A program made the position numbers and the translations under genes. DNA of 45,288 nucleotides from an uncultured Bacteroidales bacterium (lineage in GTDB: Bacteria > Bacteroidota > Bacteroidia > Bacteroidales > WCHB1-69), in the NCBI GenBank assembly GCA_905235135.1, contig CAJOKR010000033.1, positions 1-45,288 on the forward strand, written 5' to 3'. The notes below the pieces were generated by a model. The model was not told the DNA's origin. It saw only the letters and a list, made by a program, of their open reading frames with translations, and did not search any database. This document shows, one piece after another, positions 26,629-35,969 of the stretch. How positions within the stretch are numbered: position 1 is the first letter of the stretch; every line of letters starts with the position of its first letter.

Positions 26629-28773
26629 TTAGTGTTTGATAATTTTTTCGTTTACAACAATCTGATTTCCAGACAATAGCTGCACAAAGTAAAGTCCGTT
26701 AGGGTATCTTTCCAACGACAACTCATTCGAATAGAGCGTTCCCGATTCCACGCACTGTCCATACACATTCATCACCTTGTACTGCATATCTTGCTCATAC
26801 TCATCCGTTTGGATATGGATAATGCCGGTTGTGGGATTCGGATAGATGCGAACGTTGGATTGCGCATGTTGCGGTACGCCGGAATGGTCGAAAGACTTGC
26901 CAACCACGGGGCGAATCATCGGGGCACCCTTATAGAACGACGGATACCACTGGGCGGAAGTGCGGTAGAAGAACTTGCCGCGGGCATCGTTGTTCTGGTC
27001 AAAACCGATGTTCAGCTGCACGTCATGAACCTGATAAAAGCCGACATAGAAAGTACCCGAAATGGGCAGCGGCTCTTCCAGATAATAGGTCACGAAGTCG
27101 AGGTAATCTTCAGCAAATTCGGGCTGTTGTACCGTCAGTTCATAAAGCACCGTGCCCGGGCCTTCGCTGCCGTCGGCGCACATGCCATCATTGGCCCATA
27201 CCATCAGGCTGAAAGGCGCCACATTTTCATCGTCGAGCGTATGGTTGAACCACATCCGCACCGCCTGCAAGGTGTCGGGTTCCGCCAACGTGAACTTGAC
27301 GGCAAGAGAAGCCTGCGGATTGGCCATCGTAGAATGCAGACAATATCCCGCCTCTGCCGTGCCGTCGTCGTAAGCATAATAGTTGTAGAACTTCTGCTCG
27401 AAACGCGAGGTATCGTTGGTACGGCACTCATCGCTGGTACCGACCATGCTGAAAATGTGCGTAATGGTGAATACCGCGCTGTCAGCCCCATCATACTCAT
27501 ATTCCATCTCCAACAGCGGAGAAGCGTGGTGGGGAGCATCGTGAAGCCCGTGTGGGTAATACGGCTCCGCATTTTCGTTGTTCAACGGCGAAACATAGAT
27601 GGTCTGTGCGTGATTCTTGACGATATTGAACGTATAATTCGTGTTTTTCACCGAATTGGAGAGGTTGCTCAGATCGTTATGGAACTGCGTGATCATATCC
27701 GACGGACGATATTGCTTCCATGGCATCGCCTGATACTCCTTTAGGGTTGACATTGAAGGAGTTACGTATGCCACATCGTTCGGATAGAGGTCGTTGTAAC
27801 GACGGTTTACATCCAACCGAATGTAATCAATGTTCCACTCATCACAGTTGCTCGACCACCCGACGATATTCGCAGTGGTCCAGGAATCCTCGTCCAAACT
27901 GCCGAAATTCCGGAAACGAAACTGGAAATTGTCACGAAAATACTGACTGTCCGTGATCGGAATCATCACCTGCTTGAAGTACTCCAGCGGATTTTCGGCC
28001 ACCCATTCGCTCACGTCGCACCCGTAGGACGACCACACCTCGTTCCATACATACTCGTCCACGAAGATGGAGTCCGAGGGCATCATGATGATTTCCCCTG
28101 GGTAGGCACTACTTTCAAAGATATAGTAAGTGCCTGGCATAAAGGGATTTTCGATAGTGTCGCCCATCTGATAGTTTTCTCCCTCGCCGATGATATATTC
28201 GCCATACTCGTATCCGGCAAACACCTGATCTCCTGTGGCATAGCCAAATTCGAGAATCAGCTTGTCGGCATGATCGGGCGCATCGCCAATAATCTCCCAA
28301 CCACCGGCAGGATAGGTCTTGCTGACCCCCGAAGGCTGGTAGTAAAAGCTGAAGTAGAGGGAATCGGCAACCAGCATCTGGCGGTGCTGTTGGAAGTTAC
28401 TGTCGAGACGTATCAGGTTGGAAGTCAGCGTATCAGCGGGAAACGGAAGGGGTGTGGCATGTGGATAGACCTGACCATACTCGTTGAGGATGTCAAGGGT
28501 GACCACCCCAATGGAAGGGGGATAGACCGCAAAACCGGTGTTGACGTAACCTTTATTGTCAGCCCAAAGACGAGGGTCGGGATAGCCGGAATAGCTGGAA
28601 AAATCGTCCATAAAGGGCAGCCGCAACGCCTGGCCCGACCGCTCGGGAAGACCTTTCTTCGCAGCTTTCACAAGAACCGCGTTTTGCGGAAGACCCGTCA
28701 ATATTTCCTGGGATTTTCCGATAAAGGGAATCAAAAGCAGGCACAGAATGCCAATTTTCAACTTTAATGTCAT
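26629..28773 (-). CDS. Secreted protein with T9SS C-terminal sorting domain
   Basis: The 714-residue protein has signal peptide MTLKLKIGILCLLLIPFIGKSQ. The C-terminal about 75 residues form a type A T9SS sorting domain (VRIYPNPTTGIIHIQ, YKVMNVYGQCV, YPNGLYFVQLLSGNQ, ending VNEKIIKH). The central region is beta-rich with a MAM/concanavalin-like look (FMDDFSSYSGYPDPRLW near residue 55). No catalytic motif was recognised. It is exported through the outer membrane by T9SS and probably anchored at the surface. It lies between the PASTA gene and the exonuclease gene on the same strand. Confidence 0.88.
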   Translation of the reverse strand: MTLKLKIGILCLLLIPFIGKSQEILTGLPQNAVLVKAAKKGLPERSGQALRLPFMDDFSSYSGYPDPRLWADNKGYVNTGFAVYPPSIGVVTLDILNEYGQVYPHATPLPFPADTLTSNLIRLDSNFQQHRQMLVADSLYFSFYYQPSGVSKTYPAGGWEIIGDAPDHADKLILEFGYATGDQVFAGYEYGEYIIGEGENYQMGDTIENPFMPGTYYIFESSAYPGEIIMMPSDSIFVDEYVWNEVWSSYGCDVSEWVAENPLEYFKQVMIPITDSQYFRDNFQFRFRNFGSLDEDSWTTANIVGWSSNCDEWNIDYIRLDVNRRYNDLYPNDVAYVTPSMSTLKEYQAMPWKQYRPSDMITQFHNDLSNLSNSVKNTNYTFNIVKNHAQTIYVSPLNNENAEPYYPHGLHDAPHHASPLLEMEYEYDGADSAVFTITHIFSMVGTSDECRTNDTSRFEQKFYNYYAYDDGTAEAGYCLHSTMANPQASLAVKFTLAEPDTLQAVRMWFNHTLDDENVAPFSLMVWANDGMCADGSEGPGTVLYELTVQQPEFAEDYLDFVTYYLEEPLPISGTFYVGFYQVHDVQLNIGFDQNNDARGKFFYRTSAQWYPSFYKGAPMIRPVVGKSFDHSGVPQHAQSNVRIYPNPTTGIIHIQTDEYEQDMQYKVMNVYGQCVESGTLYSNELSLERYPNGLYFVQLLSGNQIVVNEKIIKH

Positions 28774-28802
28774 AATATGGATTTGTTTAAGATGGTTTTC
28801 AA

Positions 28803-29414
28803 CTAATTCACTGACGATTCGGTGTTGGTGCTGTCACTGTCGGGCAGATCGCCAATATCCTTGCCAACCACAAGGGTGATTTTCTCGCCCTGCTTGATGG
28901 GTGTGCCCTGTGCGATGGAATGGCCTTTGTAAAGCACCTCTAAGACCACATTCTCATACGGGCTGGGCTTTTCGATAATCTTGTCCAGCACCAGTCCCTG
29001 CGACTCAATCATGATTTGCGCCTGACGGAGCGACAGATCCCGTAGCTCCAGCATCTTGATGGTGGGAGGTTCGGCGGCGGCCACGGTGAGATAAACCTTA
29101 CGCCCGCGTTTCACCTTTTCGCCGGGAAGGGGGTTCTGTTTCAGCACCGTGCCAGGAGTCGCACCATTCTCATACAATTCGTCATTGACCACAAAGACGA
29201 ATCCCTCAGACCGTCCGTGTTGGGTCAGCTCTTGTGCCGACCTTCCCGCGTATGAGGGCATCTCAATTTCGCGCCCATGACGGGTGAACAGCCTGAGAAA
29301 CAGTATGGTAAGTATAAAGATGACCGCCGTGACGACGATGGCCATCAATATATGGAAACCCGGTCTGCTCGGGTCTAAAATGCTGCGTGAAGCTCCGTTT
29401 TTCTGCTTGCTCAT
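28803..29414 (-). CDS. PASTA-domain membrane protein
   Basis: The 203-residue protein has a short cytoplasmic N-terminus, one membrane helix (about 22-45, ILMAIVVTAVIFILTILFL) and two PASTA repeats outside (MPSYAGRSAQELTQHG...QNPLPGEKVKRGRKVYLTV and LELRDLSLRQAQIMIESQG...GTPIKQGEKITLVVG). PASTA domains bind peptidoglycan fragments or beta-lactams in other proteins. Here no kinase or penicillin-binding domain is attached, as is usual for the small PASTA proteins of Bacteroidota. It is probably the first gene of a three-gene operon with the T9SS cargo and the exonuclease. Confidence 0.88.
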   Translation of the reverse strand: MSKQKNGASRSILDPSRPGFHILMAIVVTAVIFILTILFLRLFTRHGREIEMPSYAGRSAQELTQHGRSEGFVFVVNDELYENGATPGTVLKQNPLPGEKVKRGRKVYLTVAAAEPPTIKMLELRDLSLRQAQIMIESQGLVLDKIIEKPSPYENVVLEVLYKGHSIAQGTPIKQGEKITLVVGKDIGDLPDSDSTNTESSVN

Positions 29415-29456
29415 GAAGTACTTATTCGCTCTAATACCTTATTATTTTAAAACCTG

Positions 29457-29464
29457 CAAAGATA
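29457..29464 (-). promoter_or_regulatory. -7 box (TATCTTTG) of the PASTA operon
   Basis: TATCTTTG followed by C on the minus strand, 42 bp before the start codon. Confidence 0.7.
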
Positions 29465-29542
29465 CACTTTCTTTGAAAACATAAAAGAACGAAGAAAGTC
29501 GGAATTTAGTATAGTACACTATTCATCATTCGCAAAAAAATG

Positions 29543-29550
29543 TATTTTCG
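29543..29550 (+). promoter_or_regulatory. Probable -7 box (TATTTTCG) of the outer-membrane protein gene
   Basis: TATTTTCG after an A-tract differs from TAnnTTTG at one position. It lies 37 bp before the ATG at 29588. Confidence 0.5.
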
Positions 29551-29587
29551 TGCGTTTTTTAATTCGTAACATCAAAATTGTAAGATT

Positions 29588-30145
29588 ATGAAAAAGAACA
29601 TTTTACGAACTGTCGCAGTATTGTTGGTGGCGCTGTTTTGCGGGATTTCCACCCTTTCTGCACAGCAACAACAAGAGAAAAAGGTCGCCTACAGCTTCAT
29701 CAACGAATACGGTTTTTTCCTCGGCCGACATGTAGGCTGGACAGGTGTTTTCGTGAATGGTGTGGCCATCAATCAGAACGACCTTGTCGGTTTGGGTATC
29801 GGTTACGGTCTGAACACCGGATCTCATCAGGAAATGCCCCTTTACCTCAATTACCGTCACTATTTCGATAGAGGCAGAACATTGAAACCGTGCATCAACG
29901 TTGCTGCCGGTGTCGGTCTGCATTTTTGGGAAGAGGATGTCCTCGTACCCTTCATAAATGATTACGGTTATGAGTCAACCTATTGGGATACTGAAAACCG
30001 CATGGGAGCAGGCCTTTACGCCACTATTGCCGGCGGTTTCCGTGTGAAAGCGTTTTCCTTTACCGGTGGCTTCTTCTTTAGAACGTTCCCGAGTAACAAT
30101 CATTTCAGCGGCGGTATCGAAGCCAAAGTGGGCTACACCTTCTAA
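29588..30145 (+). CDS. Predicted outer-membrane beta-barrel protein
   Basis: The 185-residue protein has signal peptide MKKNILRTVAVLLVALFCGISTLSAQ. The mature part alternates aromatic and small residues in strands (VGLGIGYGLNTGS, PLYLNYRHYFDRG, INVAAGVGLHFWEED, GLYATIAGGFRVKAF, FTGGFFFRTF) and ends in the aromatic terminal residue pattern GIEAKVGYTF, as in small outer-membrane barrels. No specific function. Its stop codon overlaps the stop of the converging glycosyltransferase gene by four bases (30142-30145). Confidence 0.78.
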   Translation: MKKNILRTVAVLLVALFCGISTLSAQQQQEKKVAYSFINEYGFFLGRHVGWTGVFVNGVAINQNDLVGLGIGYGLNTGSHQEMPLYLNYRHYFDRGRTLKPCINVAAGVGLHFWEEDVLVPFINDYGYESTYWDTENRMGAGLYATIAGGFRVKAFSFTGGFFFRTFPSNNHFSGGIEAKVGYTF

Positions 30146-31143
30146 TGGTTCGATTGAGCTGTTATCTCTTTGTGAAACAGCAATTTGAAGGCACCAATCC
30201 AATATCCGCATCCATAGCTGAGGTGGATGGTTGCGAAGATGATGGGCATCCATAAGATGTCGGGCCAGCGGTTTTGGATATTAAACCCAAAAAAGAGACC
30301 TGCAAGTACGTAAAGTATTAGTACTCCGAAATATAGCCACCTTATTACGGGGAAAAAGAGGCTGAGCAACCCTCCGACAATAATTCCTGCGAAAAACAAC
30401 GGCGGGAAGAATTGCCGGAGGGTTGTTGGTTTCTGTAACTTTTTATTTACCAGCGGTTTGAAAAGACCGTATTGGTAAAACATCTTGGCTGTTTTGCGCA
30501 CGGAATCGCGGGCGAAATAGTCAGTCACGACCTGCGGCAGGAGCAGGATTCTTCCGCCGTTTTGGATAATGCGGCCATTGAATTCGTCATCTTGGTTGCG
30601 CACCAATTCCTCATCGAAAAGGCCCACTTTGTCGAAGATTTCGCGTCGGAAGCAGCCGAAGGGCACCGTATCGACCCACATCTCGTGGTCGGTGCCGATG
30701 CGGAAGTGCGAATTGCCCATCCCGAAGGGGGAGCTCATAGCGTGCGCGATGGCCCGACATTCGGGCGTGTCCTGCGCGGGCAAGGTGTTGCAAACGCCTC
30801 CCACATTGTCCGCACTACTATTCCGTAACTTGTTGACTAACACAGAGAAATAGTCTGTCGGGTATTTTGCATGTGCATCTAACCGCAGGATGACATCCCC
30901 TTGTGCGGCACGGATGCCGATGTTCAGCCCCGTCGGCACAATGCGCTGCGGATTGTCCAACAGTTGGATGAAGGGGTAACGCTGGCTGTATTCCCCAATG
31001 ATGTCACGGGTACGGTCGTCGCTCCGACCGTCCACAAACAGCACCTCCAAATCCTCTTTGGGATAATCTTGCGCAATGACCGACAAGATGCAGTCTTCGA
31101 TGCGGTTTTCTTCGTTATAAATGGGGCAAATAACGGATAACAT
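30142..31143 (-). CDS. Family 2 glycosyltransferase, membrane-associated
   Basis: The 333-residue GT-A fold enzyme resembles ExoA-type transferases that add sugars to lipid-linked precursors. Visible motifs are VICPIYNEENRIEDCILSV, VDGRSDDRTRDII, a DxD-like LRLDAHAKYP, and the acceptor-side VRNQDDEFNGR. The C-terminus has two to three membrane segments (FFPPLFFAGIIVGGLLSLFF, WLYFGVLILYVLAGLFF). It is the last gene of the polysaccharide cluster read on the minus strand. Its start codon is preceded by degenerate GACTTRA heptads. Confidence 0.9.
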   Translation of the reverse strand: MLSVICPIYNEENRIEDCILSVIAQDYPKEDLEVLFVDGRSDDRTRDIIGEYSQRYPFIQLLDNPQRIVPTGLNIGIRAAQGDVILRLDAHAKYPTDYFSVLVNKLRNSSADNVGGVCNTLPAQDTPECRAIAHAMSSPFGMGNSHFRIGTDHEMWVDTVPFGCFRREIFDKVGLFDEELVRNQDDEFNGRIIQNGGRILLLPQVVTDYFARDSVRKTAKMFYQYGLFKPLVNKKLQKPTTLRQFFPPLFFAGIIVGGLLSLFFPVIRWLYFGVLILYVLAGLFFGFNIQNRWPDILWMPIIFATIHLSYGCGYWIGAFKLLFHKEITAQSNH

Positions 31144-31150
31144 AACGTGG

Positions 31151-31178
31151 GACTTAAGACTTGAGACGTAAGACTTTT
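31151..31178 (-). repeat. Degenerate heptads before the GT2 gene
   Basis: GACTTAA, GACTTGA, GACGTAA, GACTTTT (plus-strand reading) in register, starting 8 bp upstream of the start codon at 31143. Related in sequence to the array at 16257-16312. Confidence 0.6.
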
Positions 31179-31182
31179 GTGG

Positions 31183-33462
31183 TTATATGTTGGAGATGGG
31201 ATATAAATCAACATATTGTTTTGCAATCGCGTTCCAGCGGAAGGTGTCGAAGGTAGAAGGGGACAACGTTTTGTAATGTTCGGAATTGGTGAGAAGATTG
31301 CGCAGTTTTGTGGTTATATCGCTTTCGCTCAGCGGGTTGACGCTTTCACCTATAGTTTCGGGGAACATCCCGTCAATGGCCTCCCCCTTAGTCCAAAGCA
31401 CAGACAGCCCTTGTGTCATCGCTTCCAAATAGACAAGCCCGAAAGTTTCTGATTTCGAGGGCATTGCGAAGATATGGTTGGCACGGTAGAGCGTTTTCAT
31501 CTCCTCCAAGTCGGTGATTTTACCGTGGTAAGTAATCCAATCGGCATTCCGATGCATCAGCGCAAGCACCCGATCCTGATCATTGCCACCGTCTCCCGCT
31601 ATATCAAGATGCAGGTCGGGAAGCTCCGTCCGTTGCTTTTGCAGCGCGTGGATCAGTCGGGGCAGATTCTTGTTACGGGTGAAGTTTCCAGCGTAGAGCA
31701 GATGGTGCGGATGAGCGGTATTTTCAGTCTGTATGTTGTTGAGCCAAAACTCGTTAATGCCGTTTGGAATGACGATGGACTTCTCCGAAACTTGTTCCCG
31801 CATCTTGTATAGCGTCGGGTGTTTCAGCAACCGTTTTTGCAAGTTGGGGGTGATGAAGATTACCTTGTCGGTGGTTTCCATCACAGCGCGATGCACCCAC
31901 CAGAGATGCGGCAGATAGCGCAGGAAGGCGTTCACATCGCAGTTGCGCACGGCCACTATGTACGGAATCCCGTATTTGCAGTGCAATTCCCGAGCCACCA
32001 TCCCGTCGCTGAAAAGGGTGGTTGCATGGATGCAGGAAATCTGGTTCAAATCCACCGTTTTCTCGATTTCCCGCACCGTTTTCTCAATTTTGTGGAAGAA
32101 AAAGAGGCGGTGCAGCCGTTTCAGGATGTGGGCGAACACAAATGTGGTGTTTTTCCCGTCAAAACGGTTATCCTCGGGTGCCTCCTTACGCAGCGGCACA
32201 AACACCGTCTGCTTCACGCCCTGGGCATCCAACTCGCGATACAAGTTGCTGTGTACTTTGCTGAATGTAAAGTCGTTACAGACATGCAGCACTGTATTGG
32301 CGTTCTCCGCTTCCGGACGACTTTGAGGTGGGTCGTTCGGACGTAGCGAGAATCCCAACAGCAGGAATGCCAACATCTGCACCAAACCCGGACCGTAGGG
32401 GAAGTTGGGTTCTGCAAAGCTGATAATCAGCGGGATGCAGCAGACCACCCAGCCCACCTGCTTGATTTCCGTTTTGCGGGATTTGAAAAGTTCGATTAAC
32501 GTGCTGATACCGAAATAAAGGTAGAACAAAAGTAACGGCAAGGAGAAAATGCTGTAACGCGCCAGACGCAACAGCGGGTAGTTGTGGATGAACGGGATTT
32601 TCATCGGATTTTTCAGCTCCTCCATCGAATGGTGGTGCATGATGATGTCCATACCCTTCTGGTTGCGCTCCCAACGGCGGGTGGTGATGTCATCAATGCC
32701 ACTTCCACTTTTCCCGCCGTGCATAAACGTATGCAGTTCGTCCCCGATGAAACCTGTGTAGATAATCACCCCAATGAGGATGATTCCGAGGATGGTCAGC
32801 ACGGTTTTGACACTCCATTTCCCGTGGAAGTCCGCTTCCTTCGCCGTAATCAGTAACATACAGGCTATCAGCGCAAAACAGTCGGAACGGGCGCGGATAA
32901 GGACGATGGAAAGCAGGGCCAAGAAGGTGACGACCCAAAAGGCTGTACGTTCCTCCTTCATTTTCATCCCGAAGTAAAAACAGGCCGTCGCGCCAATGGC
33001 CACCATCGCGCCCACCTGGTTCTTCCCCTCGTCAAACATGTAGTGCTCAGGCACATACAGCCCGCCTGCGTAATAGAGGCTGTTGCAAAGCGTCACCGCA
33101 ATCATCAGCAGAGTGTAGCCGTAGCTGATGTTCGCCCATTCCCGCTCGTTCCAGTCCAATCCGGCTCCGATTGTCAAGGTAATCAAGGCGATGACTAACT
33201 GCGAAATGTCCGATGGCCGGACCGGTATGATGAAGAAAATCAGCACCATACAGGCGATGGTGAGCAACAGCAGCCGCACAAACCGGATGGAGAGGCAGCG
33301 GGTCAGCGAGAAGGTCAGCACAAAGGCCACCGCCGTCATGGCCATGATGGCATAGCGCATGATGTAATAGATGGGTGTCAGGTAAATCCACGGCAAAAAC
33401 ATCAGCGTGGAAAGACACAAGATTGTGATAACCAGTATTTTGGCGATTCGTTGTTTCTTCAT
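31183..33462 (-). CDS. Fusion of an O-antigen polymerase/ligase-like membrane domain with a GT4 glycosyltransferase
   Basis: This 759-residue protein has two parts. Residues 1 to about 370 form some ten membrane helices with features of the Wzy/WaaL superfamily: RARSDCFALIACMLL, then RRWERNQKGMDII in a large loop, and H293 in FIHNYPLLRLARY. A polar linker (PNDPPQSRPEAENAN) leads to residues 389-759, a GT-B family 4 glycosyltransferase with IPNGINEFW, LLYAGNFTRNKNL and the E-x7-E motif in SKSETFGLVYLEAM. Each half has the length of a complete stand-alone enzyme. The fusion could couple polymerisation or ligation with sugar transfer. A missing stop from a sequence error cannot be excluded. The start codon follows a 9-unit 14-bp repeat by 3 bp. 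Confidence 0.85.
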   Translation of the reverse strand: MKKQRIAKILVITILCLSTLMFLPWIYLTPIYYIMRYAIMAMTAVAFVLTFSLTRCLSIRFVRLLLLTIACMVLIFFIIPVRPSDISQLVIALITLTIGAGLDWNEREWANISYGYTLLMIAVTLCNSLYYAGGLYVPEHYMFDEGKNQVGAMVAIGATACFYFGMKMKEERTAFWVVTFLALLSIVLIRARSDCFALIACMLLITAKEADFHGKWSVKTVLTILGIILIGVIIYTGFIGDELHTFMHGGKSGSGIDDITTRRWERNQKGMDIIMHHHSMEELKNPMKIPFIHNYPLLRLARYSIFSLPLLLFYLYFGISTLIELFKSRKTEIKQVGWVVCCIPLIISFAEPNFPYGPGLVQMLAFLLLGFSLRPNDPPQSRPEAENANTVLHVCNDFTFSKVHSNLYRELDAQGVKQTVFVPLRKEAPEDNRFDGKNTTFVFAHILKRLHRLFFFHKIEKTVREIEKTVDLNQISCIHATTLFSDGMVARELHCKYGIPYIVAVRNCDVNAFLRYLPHLWWVHRAVMETTDKVIFITPNLQKRLLKHPTLYKMREQVSEKSIVIPNGINEFWLNNIQTENTAHPHHLLYAGNFTRNKNLPRLIHALQKQRTELPDLHLDIAGDGGNDQDRVLALMHRNADWITYHGKITDLEEMKTLYRANHIFAMPSKSETFGLVYLEAMTQGLSVLWTKGEAIDGMFPETIGESVNPLSESDITTKLRNLLTNSEHYKTLSPSTFDTFRWNAIAKQYVDLYPISNI

Positions 33463-33465
33463 TAG

Positions 33466-33591
33466 TTTAAGGTTGAGGGTTTAAGGTTGAGGGTTTAAGG
33501 TTGAGGGTTTAAGGTTGAGGGTTTAAGGTTGAGGGTTTAAGGTTGAGGGTTTAAGGTTTAGGGTTTAAGGTTTAGGGTTTAAGGTTTAGGG
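33466..33591 (-). repeat. 14-bp tandem repeat, nine units, before the polymerase-GT4 gene
   Basis: Six units of TTTAAGGTTGAGGG then three of TTTAAGGTTTAGGG (plus-strand reading), without interruption. On the minus strand this is the same CCTCAACCTTAAA sequence as at 7890-8049, and it ends 3 bp before the start codon. Confidence 0.97.
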
Positions 33592-33612
33592 TTGTTTTAT
33601 ATTCTACATTTT

Positions 33613-34503
33613 TCATTCTTCATTGGGCAATTGCACCATGCTGCCGAACAGCAGATCGCTTTCGGGGAGGCGGCCATAGTCGAAGCCGCCGCCGGGGGTG
33701 AAGGTCAGCTCACCGAACCAAGGTTTCCCTTTTTCGAGGAAAAAGTCGGCGCGGACAAACGGGAAGGGTTTGGAGAGGATTTCCGCATAGTCGAAAAGTT
33801 GGTCGATGCCATCGGGTTTGGGGATGGAGAGGCCCTCCGGTGCCATTTTCCCCTGACGGTTAAGACGTTGCAGCTGCCAGTCGCGGTCGAAGAAGTAGAA
33901 GGCCGGCTTCTGCCCCTCTTCGCGGCCGATGCAGCACAGCACGTACTTCGCCTCCCCATTGAAACAGTAGAATTTGTAATCCGTGGGCGAGGTTCCCTGC
34001 TCCGGCTCGATGTATTTCTCGCAAATCAGCAATTTTTCGGCCACATCGTATTGCGGTTCGGCAGCTAAAAGGTGGAATTTGAGCTTTTGGAACCGTTTCA
34101 GGTCGTGCATCGCTGCATCCTTGTCCAATTTGCTCTTGTCGGTGCAAACCACATTGCCGCCATTCCCGAAGTTCCACTTCAGCACAAACTTGTCGGGCAA
34201 CACATCCCAGTCAATCTCCTTCGGGTCGTGATAGGTGGCTATCACTTCCGTCAGAATGTGCTCTAAACCCTTATCCTTGACGTAGTTGCGGACAAGCCAC
34301 TTATCAGCGCACTGCTTCACCAACGCGTTGTCGTTGTAGTAATGCAGCTTCATCCACTGGATTTTCTCATCTAAGGTCTGCGGATTTTCCAGGTCGGGCT
34401 TCCGGTGATGGCACAGCTTGAACAACAGATTGATGGTCCATTTTGGCGAGATGGTCGTCATCAGGTACCGGAACCAGATATTCGGATTGGATCGTATTTG
34501 CAT
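33613..34503 (-). CDS. TupA-like ATP-grasp protein of a polysaccharide cluster
   Basis: The 296-residue protein matches the TupA-like ATP-grasp family, found among capsule and teichuronopeptide genes, where members join amino acids or other acids to sugars. Family features are TLDEKIQWMKLHYYND, CADKWLVRNYVKDKG, KFVLKWNFGNGGNVVC, DYKFYCFNGEAKYVL, and near the C-terminus FVRADFFLEKGKPWFGELTFTPGGGF. The frame is open another 74 codons upstream, but that part lies inside the flippase gene and is not protein-like. ATG 34503 lies 8 bp after the flippase stop. Confidence 0.88.
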   Translation of the reverse strand: MQIRSNPNIWFRYLMTTISPKWTINLLFKLCHHRKPDLENPQTLDEKIQWMKLHYYNDNALVKQCADKWLVRNYVKDKGLEHILTEVIATYHDPKEIDWDVLPDKFVLKWNFGNGGNVVCTDKSKLDKDAAMHDLKRFQKLKFHLLAAEPQYDVAEKLLICEKYIEPEQGTSPTDYKFYCFNGEAKYVLCCIGREEGQKPAFYFFDRDWQLQRLNRQGKMAPEGLSIPKPDGIDQLFDYAEILSKPFPFVRADFFLEKGKPWFGELTFTPGGGFDYGRLPESDLLFGSMVQLPNEE

Positions 34504-34511
34504 GATATTTC

Positions 34512-35969
34512 TTAATTTTTTCGGTGTAATAAGTTGGTAAGAATGTCGGTATATGTTTGTAACCCCTCGATTTTCAACAGTTTGGCGAGCAAAAGGTAGA
34601 GGACAGCGTAAACGACGATTTGAATGAGCATGACCACATACATATTCAGGGGCAGCACCCGTCCCAAAAGGTAGGCAAGGACACCGGCGGTCGCGGCGGC
34701 AAGCAGGCAGGGAAACACATCCCATAACTGTCTGAAAATCCCGTAGTTAATTAATCTTTTACTAACTAAAGCATTGATTATGAAGCTGATATAGGAAACG
34801 CTGGCGACGGCCCAAAGCAGCCCGTAGATGCCGTATCGCATCCCAAAGAAGATGAGGGCGATGCCGATGGTCCGCTTGATAATTTGGACGGCGAAATAGA
34901 TTTTTCCTTTCCCTAAAGCCTTGATTACATTGGTGTTAAGGGTGTTTATCGTGTAAATCAGCCCAGAGATGCAGAGGATTTGGAAGTAGGGCGCGGAGGT
35001 CTCCCATTTGGCGCCGTAAAGGAGGGTGATGAGCGGCAGGGCAATGATCATGAGCAGAATCATCATCGGGAAATTGACGAAAGAGAGGGCTTTTGTGCTC
35101 TTGCGCATCCCTTCGAGCAACCGGTCGGGGTCATCCTGAAGCTTTGCAAATGCCGGGAACGTTACGTCATTAACGATGGAGGATAGTCCGGTGACCGGCA
35201 CTTCTTCTAATTTTTTGGCCTGCATGTAGTAGCCGAGGTTGCCAGCGGGAAACCGCTTGCCGATGATGAGCCCCTGCAGGTTGGTGTAGAGGGTTTCGGC
35301 TAAGGAGGAAAGGAGCATCAGCCCGCCGAAGCTGAAGAGCTGTTTCAGGGATGCGAAGCTGAACTCCAAGGAGGGTCTCCAGTCGCTCATCTTCCAGAGC
35401 AACAGCACGTTGACGATAGCAGCCAAGATAGCGGAGGCCACTAAACTCCAGGCCCCGTACCCGTGGAAGGCCATCGGGATGGCGATGAGCGTGCCTGCCA
35501 GAGCCGCCGCCATGTTCCGGATGGCTAATGCGCGGAAATCCATCCGTTTCTGCAGTTGCGTGATCTGCACAATGGCAAATGACTGGATAATGAGCACGGA
35601 ACTTTGCACTCGCAACATCGGCTGGAGGATGGGAAGACCGTAAAAACGAGCCACGGCAGGCGCGATGGCGAACAAAATGACGTAGAAAACGACAGCGAAG
35701 ACCAGATTCCAGTAGAAAACGGTGGAATAGTCCAGCTTGGTGGGGTTCTTTTTCTGGATGAGTGCGGTGCCGAGACCGCCCTGGATGAAGATGTTGGAAA
35801 CGGCGAGAAAGATGGCCAGCATCCCGATGCAGTCGAAATCTTCCGGCATCAGCAGCCGCGCCAGCACGAGGTTGGAGAGGAAGTTGATGGTCAGCGTCCC
35901 CACCTTCCCCACGGCACCCCACATCATGCCGGAAACGGTCTTCTCTTTTAAGTTGCCTTCAGTCTTCAT
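34512..35969 (-). CDS. Polysaccharide flippase (Wzx/MOP superfamily)
   Basis: Moves lipid-linked polysaccharide repeat units across the inner membrane. The 485 residues form twelve or more hydrophobic segments, starting with the typical KTVSGMMWGAVGKVGTLTINFLSNLVLARLL, shown here in parts as KTVSGMMWGAVGKVG and INFLSNLVLARLLMPEDF. FIQGGLGTALIQKKN and NLGYYMQAKKLEEVPV are characteristic of the PST subfamily. The ATG overlaps the stop of the upstream dehydrogenase gene (ATGA at 35966-35969), so translation is coupled. Confidence 0.92.
   Translation of the reverse strand: MKTEGNLKEKTVSGMMWGAVGKVGTLTINFLSNLVLARLLMPEDFDCIGMLAIFLAVSNIFIQGGLGTALIQKKNPTKLDYSTVFYWNLVFAVVFYVILFAIAPAVARFYGLPILQPMLRVQSSVLIIQSFAIVQITQLQKRMDFRALAIRNMAAALAGTLIAIPMAFHGYGAWSLVASAILAAIVNVLLLWKMSDWRPSLEFSFASLKQLFSFGGLMLLSSLAETLYTNLQGLIIGKRFPAGNLGYYMQAKKLEEVPVTGLSSIVNDVTFPAFAKLQDDPDRLLEGMRKSTKALSFVNFPMMILLMIIALPLITLLYGAKWETSAPYFQILCISGLIYTINTLNTNVIKALGKGKIYFAVQIIKRTIGIALIFFGMRYGIYGLLWAVASVSYISFIINALVSKRLINYGIFRQLWDVFPCLLAAATAGVLAYLLGRVLPLNMYVVMLIQIVVYAVLYLLLAKLLKIEGLQTYTDILTNLLHRKN

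Noticed and set aside
33466-33591. TTTAGGG/TTGAGGG repeats as eukaryotic telomere contamination
   Set aside because: The repeats are embedded between bacterial polysaccharide genes and match the bacterial intergenic array at 7890-8049.
34504-34725. 74-residue extension of the TupA-like protein
   Set aside because: It lies inside the flippase gene in another frame and has shadow-like composition.
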